This document shows, one piece after another, positions 17,438 through 25,396 of a stretch of DNA of 64,000 bases; the stretch's first letter is position 1; the number at the start of each line of letters is the position of its first letter. Origin of the DNA: an uncultured Duncaniella sp. (GTDB lineage Bacteria; Bacteroidota; Bacteroidia; Bacteroidales; Muribaculaceae); assembly GCA_910577255.1 (NCBI GenBank), contig CAJTMH010000002.1, positions 434,001 through 498,000 on the forward strand, given 5' to 3'. The notes below the pieces were generated by a model. That model saw nothing but the letters and a program-made list of their open reading frames with translations, had not been told where the DNA came from and searched no databases. Position numbers and translations under genes: made by a program.

Positions 17438-18568
17438 TCAGCCTTGGGTTGCTGGCTGGGTCTTGGCCGGCTCCTCGGCTTTGTCGTGTCCTTTCTCATG
17501 ATGACCCTCCTCCTGGCCGAGGGCTATGAAGAGTGTCGAGAGCATGGTGAACACATAAGCCTGGATGAAGCTCACAAGCACATCGATAAGGAGCATGAAC
17601 ACTGAGAATATCACTGATACCACAGCGGTAGCACCGGTGACCACGGGCCCCATGGCCGCGAAGATGAATATGAGCAAAGTGAGCACTATCACTATCATGT
17701 GGCCACCCATCATGTTGGCAAACAGACGCACCGTGAGTGCCGCCGGTTTGGTGAACACACCGAAAATCTCGATGATCGGCATGATGGGGAGGGGATATTT
17801 AAGCCACCAGGGCACATCGGGATTGAAAATCTCTTTCCAGTAATGCTTTGTGGCAAAAAGGTTGGTGATGAGGAATGTGATGATGGCGAGCACCAGTGTC
17901 ACTGCAATGTTGCCTGTGAGGTTGGCACCACCGGGAAATATCACTATCAGTCCCAACAAGTTCATTATCAAGATGAAGAAGAACACGGTCAAAAGATAGG
18001 GGGCAAACTTGTTGGCCTTATCCTTGAGGGTAGGCTTGATTACACCGTCGTAAATGAACAGAATCACAAACTCGATGGCTCCAACCATCTTGCGCGGTCC
18101 TTTCATACCCTGGGTGCGATGCCAGTGAGCCACCGACATGATGGCCCATATCACCAAAAGCACTGCGATAAAAACGCCACACACATTTTTGGTAATAGAG
18201 ATATCGATGGTTGGCTTTACTTCCTTTCCATCAATGATTTCAACCACCTTGCCTTTATATTCGCTATCCTTACCGGCAATCTTGAATTCGGCATTGCCGT
18301 CGCGATATATCTCGCCGCCGGTCACCCTTGACGAGGAGAACACATGCAGACCGTCGCTTCCCCACACGATGACAGGAAGAGGCATGCGCTTGTGATGATT
18401 GAAGGGCACTTCCCATCCGTAACCGTCGCCGAGGTGCTCGAATATTATTCCCTGGGCGTCAATGCCATCCTTCTTCTCCCCATCGTTATGCTCCGAAGCG
18501 AACGCACCGAGAGGAAGAATCATGGCCAGAAGAGCCAGAGCGATTGTCGTAAAGATGTTTCTGTTCAT
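17438..18568 (-). CDS. atpB: ATP synthase Fo subunit a, with N-terminal periplasmic extension
   Basis: The start chosen is the ATG at 18568, giving 376 residues that open with a clear signal-like segment (ALALLAMILPLGAFA); a longer frame to 18619 would overlap atpC and spoil that segment. Residues of about 25-130 form a hydrophilic region expected outside the membrane, a feature of Bacteroidetes a subunits. Five to six helices follow. The essential stator arginine is present (Arg281 from this start, in LTVRLFANMMGGH). The C-terminus has a His/Lys/Glu tail. No atpI-like gene lies between atpC and atpB. Confidence 0.93.
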   Translation of the reverse strand: MNRNIFTTIALALLAMILPLGAFASEHNDGEKKDGIDAQGIIFEHLGDGYGWEVPFNHHKRMPLPVIVWGSDGLHVFSSSRVTGGEIYRDGNAEFKIAGKDSEYKGKVVEIIDGKEVKPTIDISITKNVCGVFIAVLLVIWAIMSVAHWHRTQGMKGPRKMVGAIEFVILFIYDGVIKPTLKDKANKFAPYLLTVFFFILIMNLLGLIVIFPGGANLTGNIAVTLVLAIITFLITNLFATKHYWKEIFNPDVPWWLKYPLPIMPIIEIFGVFTKPAALTVRLFANMMGGHMIVIVLTLLIFIFAAMGPVVTGATAVVSVIFSVFMLLIDVLVSFIQAYVFTMLSTLFIALGQEEGHHEKGHDKAEEPAKTQPATQG

Positions 18569-18606
18569 CGTCACCGTAATATTATGAATCAATAATCGGG
18601 TGGTGG

Positions 18607-18840
18607 TTAATAGATGCATACCGACACGATATCCTTGTCGACATCCACGATGCCACCGGCGATATCCACCTTCTGCTCTCCGTCGGCCCCGGTATAACGG
18701 ACTGTGCCTGGCGTAAGGGTGGAAATCAGGGATGCGTGGCCCGGCAGGACGGTAAACGCCCCGAGGGCTCCGGGGAGATGAACCACTTTCACCTCTCCTT
18801 CGAAGACTATGTCCTCGGCCGATATGACTTTCAGTATCAT
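18607..18840 (-). CDS. atpC: ATP synthase F1 subunit epsilon, short form
   Basis: Only 77 residues: the N-terminal beta-sandwich is complete (LPGALGAFTVLPGHA, then GGIVDVDKDIVSV) but the C-terminal two-helix domain of the roughly 135-residue bacterial epsilon is absent. The missing helices are the ones that lock the rotor and inhibit ATP hydrolysis in E. coli and Bacillus. It lies 9 bp behind atpD. Confidence 0.95.
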   Translation of the reverse strand: MILKVISAEDIVFEGEVKVVHLPGALGAFTVLPGHASLISTLTPGTVRYTGADGEQKVDIAGGIVDVDKDIVSVCIY

Positions 18841-18849
18841 TATGCGTCG

Positions 18850-20352
18850 TTATTTAACTTCAGCAAGGAGTTTCTTACCCTTCTCGATAGCCTCGTCGAT
18901 GGTTCCGACATTAAGGAAAGCCTGTTCGGGATACTCATCCATTTCGCCGGAGAGAATCATCTTGAAGCCACGGATAGTCTCGTTGAGAGGCACCATGACA
19001 CCGGGGAGGCCGGTGAACTGCTCGGCCACGTGGAACGGCTGGGAAAGGAATCGCTGCGCACGGCGGGCACGGGCCACAACGAGTTTGTCCTCGTCAGAAA
19101 GCTCGTCGACACCAAGGATGGCGATGATATCCTGAAGTTCGTTATATTTCTGAAGAAGCTGCTTGACTGCCTGTGCTGTGTTGTAGTGATCCTCACCGAT
19201 GATATTGGGGTCAAGGATACGCGATGTTGATTCCAGCGGGTCAACGGCAGGATAAATACCGAGTTCCGAGATCTTACGGCTAAGCACCGTGGTGGCATCA
19301 AGGAAGCTGAATGTGGTGGCAGGAGCGGGGTCGGTCAAGTCGTCGGCCGGCACATAGATTGCCTGCACCGATGTGATTGAGCCATTCTTGGTCGAAGTGA
19401 TTCGTTCCTGGAGGGCACCCATCTCAGATGCGAGGGTTGGCTGATAACCCACGGCTGAAGGCATACGGCCAAGAAGAGCCGACACCTCTGAACCGGCCTG
19501 GGTGAAACGGAAGATGTTGTCGATGAAGAGGAGGATGTCCTTACCGCCGCCATCCTGATCGCGGAACTGCTCGGCAACTGTCAGACCTGAAAGAGCCACA
19601 CGCAGACGTGCACCCGGGGGTTCGTTCATCTGACCGAACACCAAGGTAGCCTGTGACTGTGCCACCTGGTCCATATCGACATCGGCGAGGTTCCACTCAC
19701 CTTTCTCCATGCCTTCCTCAAACTTTTTGCCATATTTCACAACGCCGCTCTCGATCATCTCACGGAGAAGGTCGTTACCCTCGCGGGTACGTTCACCAAC
19801 ACCGGTGAATACAGAGAAACCGTTGTGACCTTTGGCGATATTGTTGATGAGCTCCATGATAAGCACTGTCTTACCCACACCGGCACCGCCGAAAAGACCG
19901 ATTTTACCACCCTTGCTGTAAGGCTCGAGAAGGTCAATCACCTTGATACCGGTAAAGAGGATTTCAGTACCGATAGTGAGGTCCTCGAATTTAGGAGCCG
20001 GCTGATGGATGGAACGGAGTTTATCGCGGTCGAGTTCGGGGAGACGGTCGATGGCATCGCCAATAACGTTGAGCAGACGGCCTTTCACCTGGTCACCGGT
20101 AGGAACGGCGATCGGGCGTTCAAGGTTGTCGACACGAGTACCGCGCTGCAGACCGTCTGTACTCTCCATAGCCACACAGCGCACGGTGTCCTCACCGATA
20201 TGCTGCTCCACTTCGAGTATCAGTTGCGAACCGTCGGCACGGTCCACCTTCAAGGCGGTGTAGATAGGAGGGATGAGATTGTCATCACCTTCAAATATCA
20301 CGTCGACCACAGGGCCGATCACCTGGGCGATTTTGCCAAATTTTTCACTCAT
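18850..20352 (-). CDS. atpD: ATP synthase F1 subunit beta
   Basis: A 500-residue catalytic subunit. P-loop GGAGVGKT (residues 155-162), the GERTREGNDL segment with the catalytic glutamate, and ALSGLTVAEQFRD are all present. It is the first atp gene, beginning 62 bp behind nuoH on the same strand; no terminator or -7 TAnnTTTG box is evident in that gap, so it is probably read from the nuo promoter. Confidence 0.98.
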   Translation of the reverse strand: MSEKFGKIAQVIGPVVDVIFEGDDNLIPPIYTALKVDRADGSQLILEVEQHIGEDTVRCVAMESTDGLQRGTRVDNLERPIAVPTGDQVKGRLLNVIGDAIDRLPELDRDKLRSIHQPAPKFEDLTIGTEILFTGIKVIDLLEPYSKGGKIGLFGGAGVGKTVLIMELINNIAKGHNGFSVFTGVGERTREGNDLLREMIESGVVKYGKKFEEGMEKGEWNLADVDMDQVAQSQATLVFGQMNEPPGARLRVALSGLTVAEQFRDQDGGGKDILLFIDNIFRFTQAGSEVSALLGRMPSAVGYQPTLASEMGALQERITSTKNGSITSVQAIYVPADDLTDPAPATTFSFLDATTVLSRKISELGIYPAVDPLESTSRILDPNIIGEDHYNTAQAVKQLLQKYNELQDIIAILGVDELSDEDKLVVARARRAQRFLSQPFHVAEQFTGLPGVMVPLNETIRGFKMILSGEMDEYPEQAFLNVGTIDEAIEKGKKLLAEVK

Positions 20353-20414
20353 CGCGTGTATTGTTTTTTAGGCTCTGAGATCAAGCCTGTTCTAAAGTTT
20401 ATTAATAATCAGAT

Positions 20415-21491
20415 TTAGAGATACCATTTGAAAGTCACTATCAGCACCATCAGCACGAGGTTGAAGAGGTTGATAGGGAGGAGATACTTCCATTCGAGGG
20501 TAAGAAGCTGGTCGATACGCAGACGCGGGAAAGTCCACTTGAACCAGATGATGATGAACGAGAGAGCCACCGCCTTACCGATGAACCAAACCACCGATGG
20601 GATATAATCCATGATGTGGTTGAAGCCATCCCAGCCGGGAATATGAAGCGGCATCCAGCCTCCGAAGAAGAGGAGCGCTGCCACACCCGAAACAATGAAA
20701 AGGTTAAGATACTCGGCAAGATAGAAGAAACCGAAATGGATACCGGAATACTCGGTGTGATAACCGGCGGTAAGCTCACTTTCGGCCTCAGGAAGGTCGA
20801 AGGGGCCTCGGTTTGTCTCAGCGGTACCTGCTATCATGAATATCACGAAGGCGATGATAGCGGGGATGTGGCCCGAGAAAATGAACCAGAGATGGTTCTG
20901 AGCCTCGACGATGCCACCTACCGACATTGTGCCGGCCATGACTACCATGGTAACGACGCACAAACCCATCGAAAGCTCATAGCTGACCATCTGGGCACCT
21001 GAACGAAGCGCACCGATGAGAGTGAACTTGTTGTTTGATGACCAACCGGCCAAAAGGATACCAAGCACACCGATTGACGAAACAGCAAGCAGGAAGAAAA
21101 TTCCGACATTGAAGTCAATGATCTGCAAGCCATTACCCCAGGGCAGCACGGCAAAAGCCAGCATGGATGCGATAATCACCAGATAGGGCGCGAGCGCGAA
21201 AAGGAATTTATCAATGTGATTGAGCGAGATAAGCTCCTTGATAAGAATCTTGAACATATCCGCCACGCTCTGGAGCAATCCCCAAGGGCCTACGCGGTTA
21301 GGACCGAGACGGCACTGGAAATAAGCACACACCTTACGTTCAAAGAGGATGTAGAAGAGAGCCAGCACTGCATAAAGCAGCATCAGCCCCACCCCGATCA
21401 AGAGGCACTCCAGGGTGACAGCGAGCCACTCGGGCATGAAGCCCAGAAAGAGGGAATGAAGCCAAGCGGTTCCAACTGATAAATCTTGCAT
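20415..21491 (-). CDS. nuoH: NADH-quinone oxidoreductase subunit H (complex I)
   Basis: A 358-residue membrane subunit that forms the quinone chamber. The cytoplasmic loop signatures ERKVCAYFQCRLGPNRVGP and RGPFDLPEAESELTAGYHTEY are present. It is the last gene of the first nuo section, 58 bp behind nuoCD. Confidence 0.97.
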   Translation of the reverse strand: MQDLSVGTAWLHSLFLGFMPEWLAVTLECLLIGVGLMLLYAVLALFYILFERKVCAYFQCRLGPNRVGPWGLLQSVADMFKILIKELISLNHIDKFLFALAPYLVIIASMLAFAVLPWGNGLQIIDFNVGIFFLLAVSSIGVLGILLAGWSSNNKFTLIGALRSGAQMVSYELSMGLCVVTMVVMAGTMSVGGIVEAQNHLWFIFSGHIPAIIAFVIFMIAGTAETNRGPFDLPEAESELTAGYHTEYSGIHFGFFYLAEYLNLFIVSGVAALLFFGGWMPLHIPGWDGFNHIMDYIPSVVWFIGKAVALSFIIIWFKWTFPRLRIDQLLTLEWKYLLPINLFNLVLMVLIVTFKWYL

Positions 21492-21549
21492 AACGTATTG
21501 ATTATTACTATATTTGCTCTAAAATAATTCTTCTAATGACACAACGGTA

Positions 21550-23184
21550 TCAGCGGTCGATATCGGGAACGATATAGTCAAGTGAGCCACCGATGGTGAT
21601 AAGGTCGGCAATCTTCTGTCCGTCAGTGATGTGGTCAACCACTGCAGCCGCCGGCAGACATGGAGGTGCAATCTTCAGGCGGTAGGGGCTTGTTGTGCCG
21701 TCGCTCTCGAGATATACGCCGAATGTGCCTCGGCAACCTTCCACTGTCTTGAACCAGTGTCCCACAGGGAGTTTGAGCACCTTGGGCACTTTGACGCAAT
21801 ATTCACCTTCGGGGATATTGTCGATAAGCTGCTCTATGATGCGTGCGCTCTGCACCATCTCATCCATACGGACCTTGAAACGAGCCATCGAGTCACCTTC
21901 GGTGCGGACCACTTCCTCAAAGTCAAGTTCGGAATAGATGCTGTAGGGATTACACTTACGCACATCGCAAGCCCAGCCAGAACCGCGTCCGTTAGGACCG
22001 GTGACAGCCCATGAGATGGCGTCTTCACGAGTCAGCACGCCAACATTTTCCATACGGTTCTTGGCGATGACATTGCCGGTGAATATCTTATTGTATTCAG
22101 CTATATTCTTTGGAAGGACATCAAGCAGGGCATGCACATCCTTCACGAAGTCGGGGTGCAGATCCTGCATCACACCACCGATGCAGTCATAATTGAATGT
22201 CATGCGGGCACCGCAGGTACGCTCCATGATGTCGAGAATCTGCTCACGCACACGGAGTGTATAGAAGAGCATGGTAGTAGCGCCGAGGTCCATACAGTAG
22301 GTACCGATGAAGAGACAGTGAGAGGCTATACGTGAGAGCTCGTCCATGAGCACACGTATCACCTGCGCACGGCGTGAAATCTCTATGCCGGCAGCCTCCT
22401 CGATAGCCATGCAGAGGCAGTGATGATAAGGATGGGCTGAGAAGTAATCGAGACGGTCCATGAAGTGGAGTGTCTGCGGATATGTGAGTCCTTCGCAGAT
22501 TTTCTCGACTCCACGGTGGATATAACCCAGATAGATATCAATCTTCTTGATGATCTCACCGTCAACAGCTGTGCGGAAACGCAACACGCCGTGAGTGGCA
22601 GGGTGCTGCGGGCCTATGTTGATGACAAAATCATCGGGAGCGAAGACACGACGCTCTTCCTTTACCACAGTGCCGTCGGCTTTCTCCACCCAAGTGTCGG
22701 TGAAGTCAGTCTGGCGTTCATTTTCGGTGGATACAGGGTTAAGGTTGGGGTCGTCGTTATAATCTTTGCGCAAGGGATATCCTTTCCAGTCGATGTTAAG
22801 GAAAAGACGACGCATGTCGGGATTGTTGATAAATATTATCCCGAAGAAGTCATAAACCTCGCGTTCGAAGACGGTGGCGATAGACCAAAGGTCATAGATT
22901 GAATGAATCATGGGCTTCTCACGGTCACCGGTAGCCATAACCTTAACGGAGATATGGGTGTTGTGGGCGGTAGAAGTGAGATAGTAGATGCACCCCATGC
23001 CATTCTCTTTCCAATCCATGCCGACGATAGTCACAAGGAAATCAAATGAGAGCTCCTTGTCATCACGGAGGGTTTTGGCAAAATCATGCCACTGGGCATC
23101 AGGGATGGTCACTTGAAGAATATCGCCTTCTTCAAACGTCGCATCTGGAAACAATTTGGAAATCTTTTCCTGGATGTCAGCCAT
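21550..23184 (-). CDS. nuoCD: NADH-quinone oxidoreductase fused subunits C and D
   Basis: A 544-residue fusion. Residues 1-150 are NuoC (FEREVYDFFGI, then DWKGYPLRKDY) and residues 185-544 are NuoD, with GPQHPATHG at 191-199 supplying the quinone-site histidine, and ending in the typical YIVPDIDR. The linker (about 151-184) is charged. Both parts keep their quinone-module motifs, so the fusion should be functional. Confidence 0.97.
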   Translation of the reverse strand: MADIQEKISKLFPDATFEEGDILQVTIPDAQWHDFAKTLRDDKELSFDFLVTIVGMDWKENGMGCIYYLTSTAHNTHISVKVMATGDREKPMIHSIYDLWSIATVFEREVYDFFGIIFINNPDMRRLFLNIDWKGYPLRKDYNDDPNLNPVSTENERQTDFTDTWVEKADGTVVKEERRVFAPDDFVINIGPQHPATHGVLRFRTAVDGEIIKKIDIYLGYIHRGVEKICEGLTYPQTLHFMDRLDYFSAHPYHHCLCMAIEEAAGIEISRRAQVIRVLMDELSRIASHCLFIGTYCMDLGATTMLFYTLRVREQILDIMERTCGARMTFNYDCIGGVMQDLHPDFVKDVHALLDVLPKNIAEYNKIFTGNVIAKNRMENVGVLTREDAISWAVTGPNGRGSGWACDVRKCNPYSIYSELDFEEVVRTEGDSMARFKVRMDEMVQSARIIEQLIDNIPEGEYCVKVPKVLKLPVGHWFKTVEGCRGTFGVYLESDGTTSPYRLKIAPPCLPAAAVVDHITDGQKIADLITIGGSLDYIVPDIDR

Positions 23185-23218
23185 TACTTATATAATAATG
23201 TGGTTATTATTCTTTGTC

Positions 23219-23827
23219 TTAGTCATTGACACCGGGTACCGGGTGCTCTTTGAGGAATTCCTCCTGCTTTTCCTGACGGTTGACACCGCCGAAGAATTTT
23301 TCGACTTTAATCTTGCGGGAGAGCTGCATGATACCATAAATCATGGCTTCAGGACGCGGAGGACATCCGGGGATGAACACGTCGACAGGGACGATATCCT
23401 CGATACCCATGGCCACATGGTAGCTCTTCTTGAACGGACCGCCTGAAATGGCGCAACTGCCACAGGCTATCACATATTTAGGTTCGGCAAGCTGGTCATA
23501 CAGACGACGGAACACAGGCACCATACGGTGAACGATAGTACCGGCCACCATCATGAAGTCGGCCTGACGTGGCGAGGCTCGAGCCACTTCCCATCCGAAA
23601 CGCGCCATGTCATAACGCGCTGCGCCCAGCGACACGAATTCGATGCCGCAACAACTGGTGGCGAAAGTGAGCGGCCAGATGGAGTTGGAACGCCCCCAGT
23701 TGATGAGTTTGTCAAGCGAACCGACCACGACATTGGTGCCGTTGTCCTGTAGTTCCTTGACGAGTTTCTCAATATACTCGTTATCTTTCCATGCCTCGTA
23801 GGGCATGCCCTTTGTTGTTACTTCCAT
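23219..23827 (-). CDS. nuoB: NADH-quinone oxidoreductase subunit B (N2 cluster)
   Basis: A 202-residue subunit holding the terminal N2 [4Fe-4S] cluster. The tandem cysteines Cys59-Cys60 (TSCCGIEF), Cys125 in ACGSCAISGG and Cys155 in PGCPPRPEA are present. Its start overlaps the nuoA stop by 10 bp, indicating translational coupling. Confidence 0.97.
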   Translation of the reverse strand: MEVTTKGMPYEAWKDNEYIEKLVKELQDNGTNVVVGSLDKLINWGRSNSIWPLTFATSCCGIEFVSLGAARYDMARFGWEVARASPRQADFMMVAGTIVHRMVPVFRRLYDQLAEPKYVIACGSCAISGGPFKKSYHVAMGIEDIVPVDVFIPGCPPRPEAMIYGIMQLSRKIKVEKFFGGVNRQEKQEEFLKEHPVPGVND

Positions 23828-24186
23828 TCAAGTGCTCCTTTCCGCCAGGCATAAACCAGACCCAGCACTATAATGCCAAAAAATACTGCTATCGCGGTCA
23901 GTCCCGAAGTCCCGAGTTCGTGCACACGCACAGCCCAGGGATAGAGGAACACCGTTTCAACATCAAACATCAAAAAGAGGATGGCAAAAAGATAATATCC
24001 CACCTTGAATTGAGCCATAGACTCGCCTCGGGTTGGGATACCACATTCATAAGCCTCACCTTTCTGGGGGTTGAAGGAGCGCGGGGAGATGAGCCCGGCC
24101 AGCCAAAGTGCAACGGCCACAAGCGCCACACCGGTCAGGAGTGCCACCACTGCAAGAGTTGCATTTTGAATTGCTAATGCTATCAT
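23818..24186 (-). CDS. nuoA: NADH-quinone oxidoreductase subunit A (complex I)
   Basis: A 122-residue, three-helix membrane subunit. The loop between helices 1 and 2 has KGEAYECGIPT with the conserved Glu-Cys-Gly, and FLMFDVETVFLYPWA marks helix 2. It is the first gene of the nuo/atp block; a -7 box lies about 100 bp upstream. Confidence 0.96.
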   Translation of the reverse strand: MIALAIQNATLAVVALLTGVALVAVALWLAGLISPRSFNPQKGEAYECGIPTRGESMAQFKVGYYLFAILFLMFDVETVFLYPWAVRVHELGTSGLTAIAVFFGIIVLGLVYAWRKGALEWK

Positions 24187-24287
24187 ATCGTGTTAAATCT
24201 ATTTCTTTTCAAGGTTAACATATTGACCCATAAGCCATTGCAATTGCGCACTTTACATCAAGCGACACAGGCGCACAATTTGCAGTG

Positions 24288-24295
24288 CAAATATA
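24288..24295 (-). promoter_or_regulatory. Candidate -7 box of the nuo/atp operon
   Basis: On the minus strand this reads TATATTTG, a match to the Bacteroidetes TAnnTTTG element, about 100 bp upstream of nuoA. A clear TTG box at 19-bp spacing is not visible (nearest TTG at 16 bp), so the call rests on the -7 element, position and A+T-rich context. Confidence 0.5.
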
Positions 24296-24388
24296 GCTAA
24301 ATTTTCTCAAACAACACTCACAATCTTTAAGCAAAAACCTTTCAAATTTTAATTTTGCTTAAAATCATCCATTTTTCACACAAAAAAC

Positions 24389-24419
24389 GGCTTTTATGAC
24401 ATCCTGCGCCATAAAAGCC
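24389..24419 (-). terminator. Intrinsic terminator behind the 24483-25142 OMP gene
   Basis: A 10-bp perfect stem (GGCTTTTATG at 24389-24398, CATAAAAGCC at 24410-24419) with an 11-nt loop. In minus-strand RNA the stem is followed by GUUUUUUG, a good U-tract. Confidence 0.8.
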
Positions 24420-24482
24420 ATCCTTTAAACTTTAATCCCCGAAGGGCCTGTAGCCTGTCCTCATCCAAGAGGATTGAGGCTC

Positions 24483-25142
24483 TTAAAAATTATATCCCAA
24501 AGCAATGGTGCAGGTGTTCCAGCGCGCATCGGCATCCTTGGCTATCTCCGTTGCACCGAACTGACCTTGAACACCTAAATAAAAATTCGACCATGTCACA
24601 GCCACACCGGCGCCGATACCAACCTGGAAACGGTGAAATCCAAGTTCATCATTAAAAATATCGGTCGAGGTATCATTCTCCCATCCGGCATCAGAGAGCT
24701 GCACAGTATATTTGCCGTAAACGCCACATTCAAAATATGGGCCGAAGAACACTTGAAGCTGTGTATCCTCAGTAAAATTGAGCCTATATGAAGCATATAT
24801 TGGCAACTGGAGGAAATTGGCTGTCACACGCTCGTCCACGTCGAAAAACATATCATCAACGCCGGCGGTTACAGATGTTTTACAACCTTTTCCGGCGAAA
24901 AAGAGGCCGGTATTAATTGAGAAGCTGCGCACGATGTTAAAGTCCACCTCACCACCGACAAAAAGACCGGTTTTCGGATCCACGCCATCGACGCCACTAC
25001 CTCCTGCGGTAGATATATTCAAACCAAGGCGAGGCCCGATCGTCACTGTCTTATCGGGAGTGGAACCATCCCAAAATCTCACTTGCGCAGAAAGCTCTAT
25101 CGCACTGAACATCACCAAAATTACAATCAACAATTTTCGCAT
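24483..25142 (-). CDS. Outer-membrane beta-barrel protein (porin-like, OMP_b-brl type)
   Basis: A 219-residue protein with a signal peptide ending at about ELSAQ (residues 16-20). The rest alternates as an eight-strand barrel: it opens with IGPRLGLNIS, has FLQLPIYASYR and FFGPYFECGVYG in the middle and ends NTCTIALGYNF with terminal Phe. These are hallmarks of the PorT-like/OMP_b-brl_2 family common in Bacteroidetes. It is monocistronic, with its own -7 box and terminator. Specific function unknown. Confidence 0.8.
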   Translation of the reverse strand: MRKLLIVILVMFSAIELSAQVRFWDGSTPDKTVTIGPRLGLNISTAGGSGVDGVDPKTGLFVGGEVDFNIVRSFSINTGLFFAGKGCKTSVTAGVDDMFFDVDERVTANFLQLPIYASYRLNFTEDTQLQVFFGPYFECGVYGKYTVQLSDAGWENDTSTDIFNDELGFHRFQVGIGAGVAVTWSNFYLGVQGQFGATEIAKDADARWNTCTIALGYNF

Positions 25143-25192
25143 AGTTAAAACGTGTTATGATTAATTAAAAGAATAGGTTGATATATCAAATG

Positions 25193-25220
25193 CAAAGATA
25201 TGTATTTTATAGAAATCCAA
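25193..25220 (-). promoter_or_regulatory. Promoter of the OMP gene
   Basis: Minus-strand TATCTTTG at 25193-25200 matches TAnnTTTG. A TTG lies at 25218-25220 with 17-bp spacing, slightly short of the usual 19. The start codon is about 50 bp downstream. Confidence 0.55.
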
Positions 25221-25329
25221 GCCTTTTCCGATAAAAAAAATCAGATGGCAACATGAAGTTTAACTGAGCTGCCGAAAGTCAACATCCACTTTTAGATTAG
25301 TTTCATATATGCCATAAGGAGATTTTTCA

Positions 25330-25337
25330 TAATTTTG
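25330..25337 (+). promoter_or_regulatory. Candidate -7 box of the bio operon
   Basis: TAATTTTG matches TAnnTTTG and lies 60 bp ahead of the first bioA ATG. No convincing -33 element is present. No recognisable BirA/BioR/BioQ operator was identified. Confidence 0.5.
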
Positions 25338-25396
25338 CACTATAAAAATGCTCAGGGCCAAAAACAAGCCCCGATACACCAACGCTCATTTTCACC

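Larger units (their letters stand above)
24187..24482. other. Intergenic region between nuoA and the OMP gene
   Basis: No open frame of note. It holds the nuoA promoter candidate (24288-24295) and the terminator of the upstream OMP gene (24389-24419). The part from 24290 to 24385 is strongly A+T-rich. A second, weaker stem around 24457-24477 (CCTCA/TGAGG) lies just behind the OMP stop. Confidence 0.7.
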
